A stretch of DNA of 64,000 bases, taken from Pannonibacter sp051860505. Its GTDB lineage: Bacteria > Pseudomonadota > Alphaproteobacteria > Rhizobiales > Stappiaceae. The position numbers and the translations under genes are program-made. The stretch's first letter is position 1. Each line of letters starts with the position of its first letter. The stretch is taken from contig NZ_JBHYDX010000013.1 in the NCBI RefSeq assembly GCF_051860505.1, forward strand, positions 62,001-126,000, written 5' to 3'. This document shows, piece by piece, positions 17,634 to 26,392 of the stretch. Below the pieces are notes generated by a model, which saw nothing but the letters and a program-made list of their open reading frames with translations, had not been told where the DNA came from and ran no database searches.

Positions 17634-17696
17634 AACGGTCTGGAAAGGGAATCCCGGCAGGGTTAAACCCAAATGTCTCGGCCGAGGAGCCAGCCG

Positions 17697-18716
17697 ATGA
17701 TGATCCTGAACAGCCTCAAGACCGCAGTGAGCTTTGCCGGAGGGGGCCTGACCCGCGCCACTGGCAGCAGCGGCGGGCTGTCGGGCGCGGGCGCACGGTC
17801 GACCGGTCCCCTGCCCGGCCTGACCCTCAGCGACGAGCTGGTCGAGGACATCAAGAAAAGCGTCGAGACCAGCCAGGGCCTGCAACGTTCCATGGAATCG
17901 GCCCGCGATGGAGCCCGGCGCGACAAGGTTGCCCGTGTGCAGGAAAAAGTCGCACAGCTTAAGGAACGCATCCGCTTTGCCTCGCCGCAACAGGCGAAAG
18001 CGCTGATGAAAGAGCTGAAGCAGCTCGCCAAGGAGTTCAAGGGCGCAGCGAAGGAGCTTGGCAGCGAAGCCCAGTCCCTCACCTCCCCCGCCGCCGCCGG
18101 ATCCGGACTGATCCAGCCCGACGGCAGCGCCGCGACCGCCGAGATGCTGGCCGGGGAGCCACGGGTGAACCAGACCGCTTCGGCAAGCCAGACCGATGCT
18201 GGCCGCACGACCGACCCCGCCCGAACCACCGATACAGAAGATCCCGAGGGTGCGGATGCACCGGATCCGCAGGCCGACGTGCAACAGGACCTGCGCAAGG
18301 CGGTGCTGTCCTATGTCAGCGAGCAGATGCGCGAGGAAATCATGGTTGCCGGCAGCCGGGCCGAGGCGATGAAGCTGGAACGGGACGAGTTTGAAGAGAT
18401 CGGCAAGGAAATCAAGTTCCTCGCCGGACAGATCGACCTCCTGCACAAGCTCGGCAAGGGCGACGGGGATGACAAGATCCGCCGCGACCGAAAAGGCGTG
18501 CTGGATGCCCTGGAAGATGGCATCGACACGCTGAATGATCCGAAGGTCATCCGGGCGATTGATGGCGCCATCGCGGCCAGATCGGCCCTGGGGACACAGC
18601 CGGATGCCCTCTCGGAGCCGGTGACGGCCAACGTCTCGCCCCAGCTGGGAAGCCTTGCCTACAGCCTGCAGACGACCGCGTCGCTGACCGCTCCTGCGGC
18701 GGGCCGAGTGGCCTGA
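17697..18716 (+). CDS. Coiled-coil protein of unknown function
   Basis: 339 residues from the ATG at 17697 (MMILNSLKTAVSFAGGGLTR), with GAGGAG eight bases upstream. Layout: a Gly/Ser-rich N-terminus, a strongly charged coiled coil about 50-125 (VARVQEKVAQLKERIRF, LMKELKQLAKEFKGAAKEL), a disordered Ala/Thr/Asp middle, and a second helical segment about 195-275 (FEEIGKEIKFLAGQIDLLHK). No signal peptide, membrane segment or enzymatic motif. I do not recognise a family. It sits between the RiPP-type precursors and the NrdJ paralogue on the same strand, so it may belong to that unit, but this is positional inference only. Confidence 0.75.
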   Translation: MMILNSLKTAVSFAGGGLTRATGSSGGLSGAGARSTGPLPGLTLSDELVEDIKKSVETSQGLQRSMESARDGARRDKVARVQEKVAQLKERIRFASPQQAKALMKELKQLAKEFKGAAKELGSEAQSLTSPAAAGSGLIQPDGSAATAEMLAGEPRVNQTASASQTDAGRTTDPARTTDTEDPEGADAPDPQADVQQDLRKAVLSYVSEQMREEIMVAGSRAEAMKLERDEFEEIGKEIKFLAGQIDLLHKLGKGDGDDKIRRDRKGVLDALEDGIDTLNDPKVIRAIDGAIAARSALGTQPDALSEPVTANVSPQLGSLAYSLQTTASLTAPAAGRVA

Positions 18717-18910
18717 CCAGCAGCCTCAGGCCTTCCGGCCCTCGTCCCTGCCCGGCAATCCACCTCTCCGAGATTCGTGAAATATCGTTAACGCCAGCAC
18801 GCCCAAGCGCGCACAAGGGCTTATCGGATCACAACCGCCATACACGCAGATTTCGCAACCGGATCTCCCGCTTGGCGCGCATTCGTTACACTTGCAATGA
18901 TTGTCATCAG

Positions 18911-18925
18911 TTAACAAAAGATTAA
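18911..18925 (+). promoter_or_regulatory. Perfect CtrA-type box upstream of the nrdJ paralogue
   Basis: TTAACAAAAGATTAA is an exact TTAA-N7-TTAA, the binding pattern of the alphaproteobacterial cell-cycle regulator CtrA. It lies 60 bp upstream of the ATG at 18986, where a promoter would be expected. In GC-rich DNA such a site is rare by chance. A near match (TTAA-N7-CTAA) occurs at 21907-21921 downstream of the gene. Confidence 0.55.
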
Positions 18926-18985
18926 CACTCCCCTGCGGCGGCACCGAATCCTGACCCGGGCCAGGTTATGCGTGAGGGGTAAACC

Positions 18986-21853
18986 ATGCGGATCCAGCGT
19001 CATTTCACCCGCGCGGGAAACTGCGCCTACAGCGACATCAGCTTCAGGACCCATACCAGTGACATGCGCAGCCCGGACGGGCGGGTGCTGTCACGCATGG
19101 ACGGCATCGAGGTTCCGGCCCAGTTCTCACAAGTGGCGGCCGATGTCTTGTGCCAGAAATACCTGCGCCGGCGCGGCGTCCCGGCCCGGCTGGTGAAGGT
19201 GGCCGAGGACGGGGTGCCCGAATGGCTGCAACGCAGCGTCGCCGATGAGGCCGCGCTGGCCGACCTGCCGGAGAGCCTGCGCTATGGCAGCGAAACATCG
19301 GCCCGCCAGGCCTTCGACCGGCTCACTGGGGCCTGGACCTACTGGGGCTGGAAGACCGGAACCTTCGCCAGCGAAGACGATGCACGCGCGTTCCACGACG
19401 AGATGCGGGCCATGATGGCGCGGCAGGTGGCCGCGCCCAGTTCGCCGCAATGGTTCAACGCCGGGCTCTACTGGGCCTATGGCATTGCCGGCGAGGCGCA
19501 AGGCCACTGGACGATCGACCTTGCCACGGGTGCGCCGGTCCCCTCGGCCAACGCTTATGAACGGCCGCAGGTGCATGCCAGCATCATCCTGTCGGTCGAG
19601 GACGATCTGGTGAAGGAAAACGGCATCATGGACCTTTGGGTCCGCGAGGCGCGTCTGTTCAAATACGGGTCCGGCGTCGGCTCGAATTTCTCGCGCCTGC
19701 GCGGGGCTGGCGAGCCGCTCGATCATGGCGGCCGTTCCGCAGGGCTCCTGTCGTTTCTGAAAGTGGGCGATGTGGCAGCGGGCAGCCTCCGGACCGGGGC
19801 AACCACCCGGGCGGCAGCCAAGATGGTGGTGGTCGACATCGACCATCCGGACATCGAAGCCTTCATCGACTGGAAGGTGCAGGAGGAAGAAAAGGTCGCG
19901 GCGCTGGTCGCCGGCTCAAAGCTCGCCAAGCAATGCCTGACACGGCTCGGCGACCTGATCAGCCAGTTGCATGACCGGCATTTTGCCGATGCCGCCTTCA
20001 AGCGGGACCTGGACCAGGCATTGGCCGATGCCAGGGCCGCCCTCATTCCCGACAGCTACATCCAGCGCATCCTGCAATATGCAAGGCAGGGCGAGGATGG
20101 GCTCGAGATGAAGACCTATGACATCAACTGGGATTCGGAGGCCTATCGCACGGTCGCCGGGCAGAACGCCAACAATTCGGTTCGTCTGCCCGACGCCTTC
20201 CTTGAAGCTGTTGATGCGGATGCGCCCTGGCATCTGGCTGGACGGACCGGACCTGGCCATGGCCGCGCGGTCTCGGCCAGGGCGCTGTGGCAGCGGATCA
20301 CCCGGGCAGCCTGGGCTTCGGCTGATCCGGGGCTCCAGTTCGATACCGCGATCAACGACTGGCACACCTGTCCGAACGGCGGACGGATCAACGGATCCAA
20401 TTCCTGTTCGGAGTTCATGTTCCTGGACGACAGCGCCTGTGTGCTGGCCTCGCTCAACCTGATGGCCTTCCGCAAGGCCGATGGCTATATCGACATTACG
20501 GCCTACCGACACGCGGTGCGGCTGTGGACCATCAGTCTCGACATCTCGACCAGCATGGCGCAGCACCCCTCCCGGGCGGTGGCGTTGAACACCCATGCCT
20601 TCCGGCCACTGGGCCTTGGCTATGCCAATCTCGGCGGTCTCCTGATGTCGCTGGGGCTCGGCTATGACAGCGACCGGGCGCGGGCCACGGCGGCTGCGCT
20701 CACGGCCATCCTGACCGGAACCGCCTACGCGACCTCGGCGGAGCTTGCCGAACGCCTCGGCGCCTTCCCGGGGCTGGCGAGCAACACGGCGGCCATGGCG
20801 CGGGTCCTGCGCAATCACCAGAAGGCGGCCCGCGGGGAAACCTGCCTTGACGCCTATGAGGACCTGTACAAGCTGCCACTGGCGCTGGATCTTGCCTCTC
20901 TGGAGGATACCGGCCTCGCAGAGGCGGCCGCCACTGCCTTTGATGCCGCGCTGGTGCAAGGCGCAAAGCACGGGTGGCGCAATGCACAGGTCAGCCTGAT
21001 CGCGCCGACGGGAACCATCGGCCTTGTCATGGACTGCGCCACGACCGGGATCGAGCCGGACTTTGCCCTGGTGAAGTACAAGACCTTGGCCGGTGGAGGG
21101 TTCTTCAAGATCATCAACGCAATGGTCCCGGACGCACTGCGCCAGCTCGGATATCCCGAACATGAGGTTCGCGACATTGTCGCCCATGTGGTGGGGCATG
21201 GCACACTGGCCCAGGCGCCAGCAATCAACCTGGCGGCGCTGGCAGCCAAGGGCGTGCCGCAGGACAGCCTCGATGCGCTCGAAGCTGCATTGCCGAGCGC
21301 CTCGCATCTGCGCGACGTGCTGACCCCGCTCGTGCTCGGCGCCGAGGCAATGGCTGAGGCGCTCGGATTGACGCCAGAGACGGTGCGCAGGCCGGACTTC
21401 GACCTGCCGCAAGCCCTTGGCTTCAGCCGGATGGAACTGGAAGTTGCCAGCGCGCATGCCTGCGGCCTGCAAACCGTCGAGGGCGCGCCGCACCTGCGGC
21501 CGGAGCATCTGCCGGTGTTCGATTGCGCGACGGCCTGCGGCCGCAACGGCACGCGCTGGCTGACGATGGAGGCGCATGTGCGGATGATGGCCGCAGCGCA
21601 GCCCTTCTTGTCCGGCGCGATCTCCAAAACCGTCAACCTGCCGCGCCAGGCCAGCGTTGCAGACTGCGAGGCGGCCTATCGCCTGGCCTTTGACCTGGGG
21701 CTCAAGGCGATTGCGCTCTACCGCGATGGATCCAAGTTGTCACAGCCGCTGTCGGTGAGCGGGTCCCATGCCGATCCGATCGCGGAACTGTTTGTCGCCG
21801 CTCCCGAGCGGAGCATCGCAGAGCGGCGGGCCGACCGGGTGGCCTCCGGCTGA
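18986..21853 (+). CDS. Degenerate class II ribonucleotide reductase paralogue (NrdJ-like, shortened)
   Basis: 955 residues, colinear with the nearby NrdJ through the catalytic barrel. The radical-cysteine run is kept (N472-S-C474-S-E476), as are C485 and PTGTIGLVMDC. Two features needed for normal turnover are missing. The first redox cysteine, C199 in NrdJ, is Ser199 here (VHASIIL; codon AGC at 19580), and the whole C-terminal portion of about 300 residues with the Cys-rich module is absent. The frame is otherwise clean, arguing against decay. It may keep AdoCbl radical chemistry with another reductant or substrate, or be regulatory. The upstream CtrA box and RiPP-type neighbours suggest a special role. 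Confidence 0.88.
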   Translation: MRIQRHFTRAGNCAYSDISFRTHTSDMRSPDGRVLSRMDGIEVPAQFSQVAADVLCQKYLRRRGVPARLVKVAEDGVPEWLQRSVADEAALADLPESLRYGSETSARQAFDRLTGAWTYWGWKTGTFASEDDARAFHDEMRAMMARQVAAPSSPQWFNAGLYWAYGIAGEAQGHWTIDLATGAPVPSANAYERPQVHASIILSVEDDLVKENGIMDLWVREARLFKYGSGVGSNFSRLRGAGEPLDHGGRSAGLLSFLKVGDVAAGSLRTGATTRAAAKMVVVDIDHPDIEAFIDWKVQEEEKVAALVAGSKLAKQCLTRLGDLISQLHDRHFADAAFKRDLDQALADARAALIPDSYIQRILQYARQGEDGLEMKTYDINWDSEAYRTVAGQNANNSVRLPDAFLEAVDADAPWHLAGRTGPGHGRAVSARALWQRITRAAWASADPGLQFDTAINDWHTCPNGGRINGSNSCSEFMFLDDSACVLASLNLMAFRKADGYIDITAYRHAVRLWTISLDISTSMAQHPSRAVALNTHAFRPLGLGYANLGGLLMSLGLGYDSDRARATAAALTAILTGTAYATSAELAERLGAFPGLASNTAAMARVLRNHQKAARGETCLDAYEDLYKLPLALDLASLEDTGLAEAAATAFDAALVQGAKHGWRNAQVSLIAPTGTIGLVMDCATTGIEPDFALVKYKTLAGGGFFKIINAMVPDALRQLGYPEHEVRDIVAHVVGHGTLAQAPAINLAALAAKGVPQDSLDALEAALPSASHLRDVLTPLVLGAEAMAEALGLTPETVRRPDFDLPQALGFSRMELEVASAHACGLQTVEGAPHLRPEHLPVFDCATACGRNGTRWLTMEAHVRMMAAAQPFLSGAISKTVNLPRQASVADCEAAYRLAFDLGLKAIALYRDGSKLSQPLSVSGSHADPIAELFVAAPERSIAERRADRVASG

Positions 21854-22120
21854 TCGGAGCAGCGCCAGACCATCCGGCAACCGCCTGCCGACGAATTATG
21901 GAACGCTTAACAATTTCCTAACAGCAGGCCGATGCATATGCCCCATGGACGTTGCATCCGGAACTTAAATTTTTCATATTCATATCAATGGCCTGATCGC
22001 GAAGGATGAAGTTTCCGCTTGGTCAGATGATGCACCAGCAGACTTTGCTGGGGCTCAGCGCCCTGCTCCGCTCTGGCCAACCCGGGCTTGCCCTTAAGGC
22101 GCTTTCGGCCCGGCCGCTGA
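21854..22120. other. Convergent intergenic region
   Basis: 267 bp between the nrdJ paralogue and the EAL gene, whose ends face each other. It holds the near-CtrA sequence at 21907-21921 and an AT-rich patch at 21963-21990. No stem-loop with a T-run and no convincing gene. Confidence 0.4.
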
Positions 22121-23818
22121 TCAGGCGGCAGCCTCGTCATCCTCACTGGCCGAGCGGATGGTTCCGCCGGCGGTGAGGGCATTGGCGAGATCGATGTAGA
22201 GCTTGCCCGGAAGCGGCGGGGCAAAGAGATACCCCTGGGCTGCGGTGACGCCGAGCTCACGCAGGCGCTCGACCTGCTCCATGCGCTCCACGCCTTCGGC
22301 GATGATGCCCATGCCGAGATTGTCGGCGAGTTCCACCATGGAATCGACAATGGTGGTCGAGCTGTCATCCGTGCCGAGGGCATCGATGAACATCTTGTCG
22401 ATCTTGATGATGTCGATGCCGAGCTTCTGCAGATAGGCCATGCCGCCATGGCCGGTGCCCACATCATCAAGGGCAACACGCACGCCGAGGGCCTGCATTT
22501 CCGCGATCAGCTTGCGGGCAAGTTCAAGGTCCTGAAGCGGCAGACGCTCGGTAACCTCAACCACGATCTGCTGATACGCAATCGGAGATTTTCCGTATAT
22601 CTCCTTGATATCCTCTATGATTCTCCGATCATCAAAGTGCCCTGCAAAGAGGTTGATGGAGAGTTTCAGATCCGGGTTCTCGGCATAGAGTTCCCCGACT
22701 TCGGTCACAGTCTGCCGCATCAACAGACGGGTCATCTCGAAAATATGGCCTGTTGTCTCGGCATAGGGCATGAACTGGCCGGGCGACACCATGGTGCCAT
22801 CCAGCCGGCGCCAGCGCATCAGCACCTCGCAGCCGCGCAACCGGCCGGTCTCGATGTCCATGACCGGCTGGTAGTAGGGAATGAATTCCTTGCGCTTGAT
22901 GGCAGCGATGAACTCGTCATCCGCCTCGCTGTCCGGACGCCAGGAGAACCAGACACCAATACCGATGAAAACCAGGGCGAAGCCGGCGCTGGCCGTCGCC
23001 ACGATCATCTTCAGATCCTTGACCAGGCTGATCGCAGCCGTGCGCGGGGCCACGACAACGGCTTTGAGCGGGTACCGCGCGGAGGACAGCTCCACCGTGA
23101 TCGCCTGGTCGGGATCCGCCAGTTCGGAACTGTAGCCGCCCACGGCCATCCAGGGCACGTCATTGCCCAGCCGCAGCTCCGCCCTGCGGAAGGCACGCAG
23201 GTATTCCGGACCGGCGTCAATGGCGATCGCGGCGGGGGAAACTTCGGCAAACAGGCGGTTGGAATTGCCAAGGTTCCAGCTGACCACCGCAACATGGGTG
23301 CCAAGGAACTGCTGCTCCAGCATGCCGATGCCGACCAGCGGCGCATCAGGACGCAGGGCTGGCAGGATCGCCTCGCCGCCAATCGGACCGTCGGGAACGA
23401 TGCACATCCGCACACCGTTGTGATCGACAAGGCCAATGCGCTGCAGATAGCCCAGTTCGCTGATGGCGGCGATGAAGATCTGCCGGTCCTCGCGCGAACA
23501 GGTGACGGCTGTGTTGCGATGCAATTTCTGCAGAATCGCGACGGCACTGGAAATGGCATTCTCGCCACGGGCAACGTAGCGTTCGGCCATCGCCGTCATT
23601 TCCGTGCGGGCATTGGTCAGCGCATAATTGTCGAGGACAAAATTTGCCGCAAGCAAAGGCGCGAGCGCCAGCAAAAGGGACACCCCGACAGCCCGAAGAA
23701 AGATCATGTAGCGACGGGACACGGCGCGGCTTACACCTCTGATTGGTCCTTGCGACCTTGCGCCACAGACGTAAACATCGTTTGAACGGCGCGGGTTGAG
23801 ACTCGCAGAACTATACAT
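22121..23818 (-). CDS. Membrane-bound cyclic-di-GMP phosphodiesterase (CSS-EAL)
   Basis: Up to 565 residues. A transmembrane helix (about 40-62) leads into a periplasmic CSS-type sensor loop (conserved cysteine in TAVTCSRED), a second helix near 275-297, and a C-terminal EAL domain. EAL catalytic residues are present: CEVLMRW (EVL in place of EAL), SINLFAGHF, VEVTER, ALDDVGTGHGG, KIDKMFID, IIAEGVER and AQGYLF. An active phosphodiesterase is likely, with activity set by periplasmic redox or disulfide state as known for CSS-EAL proteins. The start is uncertain: ATG at 23818, or ATG at 23707 just before the first helix. Divergent from the kinase. Confidence 0.9.
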   Translation of the reverse strand: MYSSASLNPRRSNDVYVCGARSQGPIRGVSRAVSRRYMIFLRAVGVSLLLALAPLLAANFVLDNYALTNARTEMTAMAERYVARGENAISSAVAILQKLHRNTAVTCSREDRQIFIAAISELGYLQRIGLVDHNGVRMCIVPDGPIGGEAILPALRPDAPLVGIGMLEQQFLGTHVAVVSWNLGNSNRLFAEVSPAAIAIDAGPEYLRAFRRAELRLGNDVPWMAVGGYSSELADPDQAITVELSSARYPLKAVVVAPRTAAISLVKDLKMIVATASAGFALVFIGIGVWFSWRPDSEADDEFIAAIKRKEFIPYYQPVMDIETGRLRGCEVLMRWRRLDGTMVSPGQFMPYAETTGHIFEMTRLLMRQTVTEVGELYAENPDLKLSINLFAGHFDDRRIIEDIKEIYGKSPIAYQQIVVEVTERLPLQDLELARKLIAEMQALGVRVALDDVGTGHGGMAYLQKLGIDIIKIDKMFIDALGTDDSSTTIVDSMVELADNLGMGIIAEGVERMEQVERLRELGVTAAQGYLFAPPLPGKLYIDLANALTAGGTIRSASEDDEAAA

Positions 23819-23847
23819 GATTTGACGTTTGTCGCTGGGAGATTGGC

Positions 23848-24744
23848 ATGCGTGCCCTGTTCATCGGTCAGTCCTACATAGACATCACCTTCCTCGCGGA
23901 CGTTCTGCCAACCGGCGACGAGAAGGCCATTGCGCATGATTATTCGGTCAGTTTTGGCGGAAACGCTGTCACGGCCGCCTTCGCCTGCGCCAAGCTCGGT
24001 GCCCGGCCGGACCTGTTGTGCTCGCTGGCCGACGACTGGCTGGCGCGGATGTTCCTCGACATGGCGGCGCGCTACGGGATTTCTGTGCATGGGCGCAAAG
24101 TGCGCGAATCATCCCTGTCCTTCATCATGCCGAAGGACGGCAAGCGCGCCATCGTGCGCTGCCGCGACAACGACTTCCTGCACCCCTTCCCGCCCCTCAC
24201 CCTGACAGGCTGTGAGGCGCTGCATCTGGACGGACACATGCCTGATGCCGCCCTCTACTACGCCAAGGCCTGCCGGGACGCCGGCATCCTGACCTCGCTC
24301 GATGGCGGGGCCGTGCGAGAGAACACCAGCGAGCTTCTGGGCTTCATTGATGTGGCGATTGTGTCCGAACGGTTCTGCGAGCAGCTGAACCTTTCCGTGC
24401 CGGCGACGCTGGATTATCTGAAGGCCAAGGGCTGCCCGGTCGGCGGCGTGACGGTCGGCGAGCGTGGCATGTACTGGTATGAGGGCAAAGGCGGCGTGCA
24501 GCACATGCCCTCCCTCGCCGTACCGAAAGACAAGGTGGTGGATACCAACGGCGCCGGCGACACGTTCCATGGGGCCTATGTGGCATCCTATCTGTCCAAC
24601 CGGACAGGCTCGTGGACCGAGCATTTCCACTTTGCCCGCGCCGCTTCGGCGCATGCGGTGCAACACCTCGGCAACGAGGCCAGCCTGCCGGACCGCGCCG
24701 ACATTGCTGCAGCCATCGCCACCTTCCCGGAACGGCTATCCTAG
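23848..24744 (+). CDS. PfkB-family carbohydrate kinase
   Basis: 298-residue ribokinase-type kinase. N-terminal substrate motif GGNAVTAAFACAKLG (about 37-51) and the C-terminal ATP/catalytic motif DTNGAGDTFHGAY (about 232-244), with the catalytic aspartate in GAGD. Sugar specificity cannot be read. The gene starts 29 bp from the divergent EAL gene. Its TAG stop falls in the first unit of a 16-bp tandem repeat, so repeat copy number could alter the 3' end. Confidence 0.9.
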   Translation: MRALFIGQSYIDITFLADVLPTGDEKAIAHDYSVSFGGNAVTAAFACAKLGARPDLLCSLADDWLARMFLDMAARYGISVHGRKVRESSLSFIMPKDGKRAIVRCRDNDFLHPFPPLTLTGCEALHLDGHMPDAALYYAKACRDAGILTSLDGGAVRENTSELLGFIDVAIVSERFCEQLNLSVPATLDYLKAKGCPVGGVTVGERGMYWYEGKGGVQHMPSLAVPKDKVVDTNGAGDTFHGAYVASYLSNRTGSWTEHFHFARAASAHAVQHLGNEASLPDRADIAAAIATFPERLS

Positions 24745-24835
24745 CAAGAGTTTGGCCTAGCAAGAGTTTGGCCTAGCAAGAGTTTGGCCTAGCAAGAGTG
24801 TGGCCTGACAAGAGTGTGGCCTGACAAGAATGTGG
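24743..24835 (+). repeat. 16-bp tandem repeat, about six units
   Basis: Units of AGCAAGAGTTTGGCCT: three identical copies (24743-24790), then a copy with one change, then two starting GACAAGA, the last one partial. The array begins inside the kinase stop codon and runs into non-coding DNA. Purity in the first three units suggests recent slippage. Confidence 0.9.
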
Positions 24836-24916
24836 ATGGTCAGGCAAGTCCCCCGAGGGCACCAGCCCCGCGCCAGCTGACGGCCTTATTTTCGCCGCCG
24901 ATGTCCCCTCGATTGC

Positions 24917-24950
24917 CTCCGCCACATTACTCTTCACGGGTGTGGCGGAG
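24917..24950. repeat. Perfect 10-bp hairpin in leader of exported-protein gene
   Basis: CTCCGCCACA pairs with TGTGGCGGAG around a 14-base loop, about 145 bp upstream of the next ATG. There is no T-run. It could be an mRNA leader structure or an operator. The remaining bases from 24836 to 25093 show nothing else. Confidence 0.4.
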
Positions 24951-25093
24951 CCTCCGCTGGCCGGCTGTCTGCCCTGCCCGGCCACGAAGCACGAGCCTGG
25001 TCCGACCGGGCTCAATTTGCTTGCCTCGGGAATTGGCTTGGCGCATCGTGCCAGCCGGCAGGTTCCCTATCGTCATGTTTTGGAGTTTTTTGA

Positions 25094-26257
25094 ATGCGAT
25101 CCTTTCTCCTTCGCGGTGTCAGCGCGGCTGTCGTCAGCCTGGTCCTGACCCATGGCGCCCTCGCCTTTGATCCGACCGGCAACGCAGTCGCCGACGCGTT
25201 CCTGAAGCGCATTGAAGCGGGCGAGAGCAAGGTCGTTTCCGTCGGCGATATTTCCGAAGACGGCGACCAGATCATGATCGAAGTCATCGTCATGGAGGGC
25301 AAGACGCCGGAAGCCGGCAAGCTCGAGATTGGCGTGACGACGCTGACCGGCGCCGAGGAACTAGCCGATGGCACCCTGGCGCTGGATGGTCTGGCGCTGG
25401 AAGAACTGACGCTGACTGCCGACAAGAGCGTCATCACGATCGCACAGCTGGTGGCCACCGACGTCGTCATCCCCTCTGCCGCCGACCTTGCCAAGGCCGA
25501 CAGTTCCTCCGCTCCGGGCTACAGCACCGTCGAGATCGAGGGGATCAACATCCTCGACGAGAGCAAGAAGGAAGTCGCGATCGATTCCCTCTATCTTGCG
25601 ACCAGCGCGATGGAAGGCAAATGGCCGACCGCAGGCGAGTTGCAACTGACCGGGCTGCTCATCGATCCGGCGCAGTATGAAGAAGACGGCGCAAAGACTT
25701 TCACGGAGCTTGGCTACGAAAAGCTGTCCCTGGATCTGGCCAGCAACTTCACCTGGTCACCGCAGAGCGGCGATCTCGACATTCCGCAGCTCGACATCAC
25801 CGGTGCCGACATGGGCAAATGGGCAATGGCGCTGAAGGTCGGAGGCCTGACCGGCGACGTTGTCACCCAGCTGGAAGCGGCCAAGGACAACAGCGAGCAG
25901 AGCCTGGCGCTGCTGCAGGGATTGACCGTCAACACGGTCAGCGTCCGGTTTGACAACAACAGCCTGGTCGAGCGGGTGCTCGACCAGCAGGCCAAGGGCG
26001 CAGGCACGGACCGCGCCGGTTTTGTCACACAGCTGAAGGCTGGCTTGCCGATGATGCTGTCCTTGCTGCAGAACCCGGAGTTCCAGACTTCGGTCAGCTC
26101 AGCCCTGTCGGCTTTCCTCGACAAGCCTGGCTCCCTGAAACTGGAAGCCAAGCCGGCGCAGCCGGTTCCGGTGGCACAGATCATGGGCACGGCAATGCTG
26201 GCGCCGCAGACACTGCCGCAGGTCCTGGGCGTAGCGATCACTGCCAACAGCAACTGA
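25094..26257 (+). CDS. Exported protein of unknown function (short paralogue)
   Basis: 387 residues with a Sec signal peptide (MRSFLLRGVSAAVVSLVLTH, cleavage probably after GALA). The mature part is acidic, beta-rich and repetitive in character (VEIEGINILDE, LQLTGLLIDP, LDIPQLDITGADMGKW). The C-terminal 120 residues resemble the next gene: a VSVRFDNNSLVERVLDQQAK block and a final KPAQPVPVAQIMGTA block. No known family was recognised. Pattern and location suggest a periplasmic or envelope protein. It is followed by a strong terminator, so the two genes may be separately transcribed. Confidence 0.8.
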   Translation: MRSFLLRGVSAAVVSLVLTHGALAFDPTGNAVADAFLKRIEAGESKVVSVGDISEDGDQIMIEVIVMEGKTPEAGKLEIGVTTLTGAEELADGTLALDGLALEELTLTADKSVITIAQLVATDVVIPSAADLAKADSSSAPGYSTVEIEGINILDESKKEVAIDSLYLATSAMEGKWPTAGELQLTGLLIDPAQYEEDGAKTFTELGYEKLSLDLASNFTWSPQSGDLDIPQLDITGADMGKWAMALKVGGLTGDVVTQLEAAKDNSEQSLALLQGLTVNTVSVRFDNNSLVERVLDQQAKGAGTDRAGFVTQLKAGLPMMLSLLQNPEFQTSVSSALSAFLDKPGSLKLEAKPAQPVPVAQIMGTAMLAPQTLPQVLGVAITANSN

Positions 26258-26289
26258 TCGCCGCACCTACCTGACCCCAAGACTGCACA

Positions 26290-26326
26290 GGCGCGGCCGG
26301 TTCCCTTCGGCCGCGCCCCGATTTTT
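26290..26326 (+). terminator. Rho-independent terminator
   Basis: GGCGCGGCCG pairs with CGGCCGCGCC (10 bp, loop TTCCCTT), followed within a few bases by TTTTT. It lies 33 bp after the stop of the exported-protein gene. Confidence 0.85.
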
Positions 26327-26392
26327 AAGCCGGGCACCCGGCACGTTTTTTGACCCGCGCATTCTTCGCGCAAACCAACCTGGAGGCGCTTC

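Noticed and set aside
22005..22180. Possible small plus-strand gene starting MKFPLGQMMHQQ
   Set aside because: It runs antisense into the end of the EAL gene, has a poor ribosome site and no family features.
24743..24835. CRISPR-like or iteron array
   Set aside because: Units are directly contiguous with no spacers and no replication gene is near; it is a simple tandem repeat.
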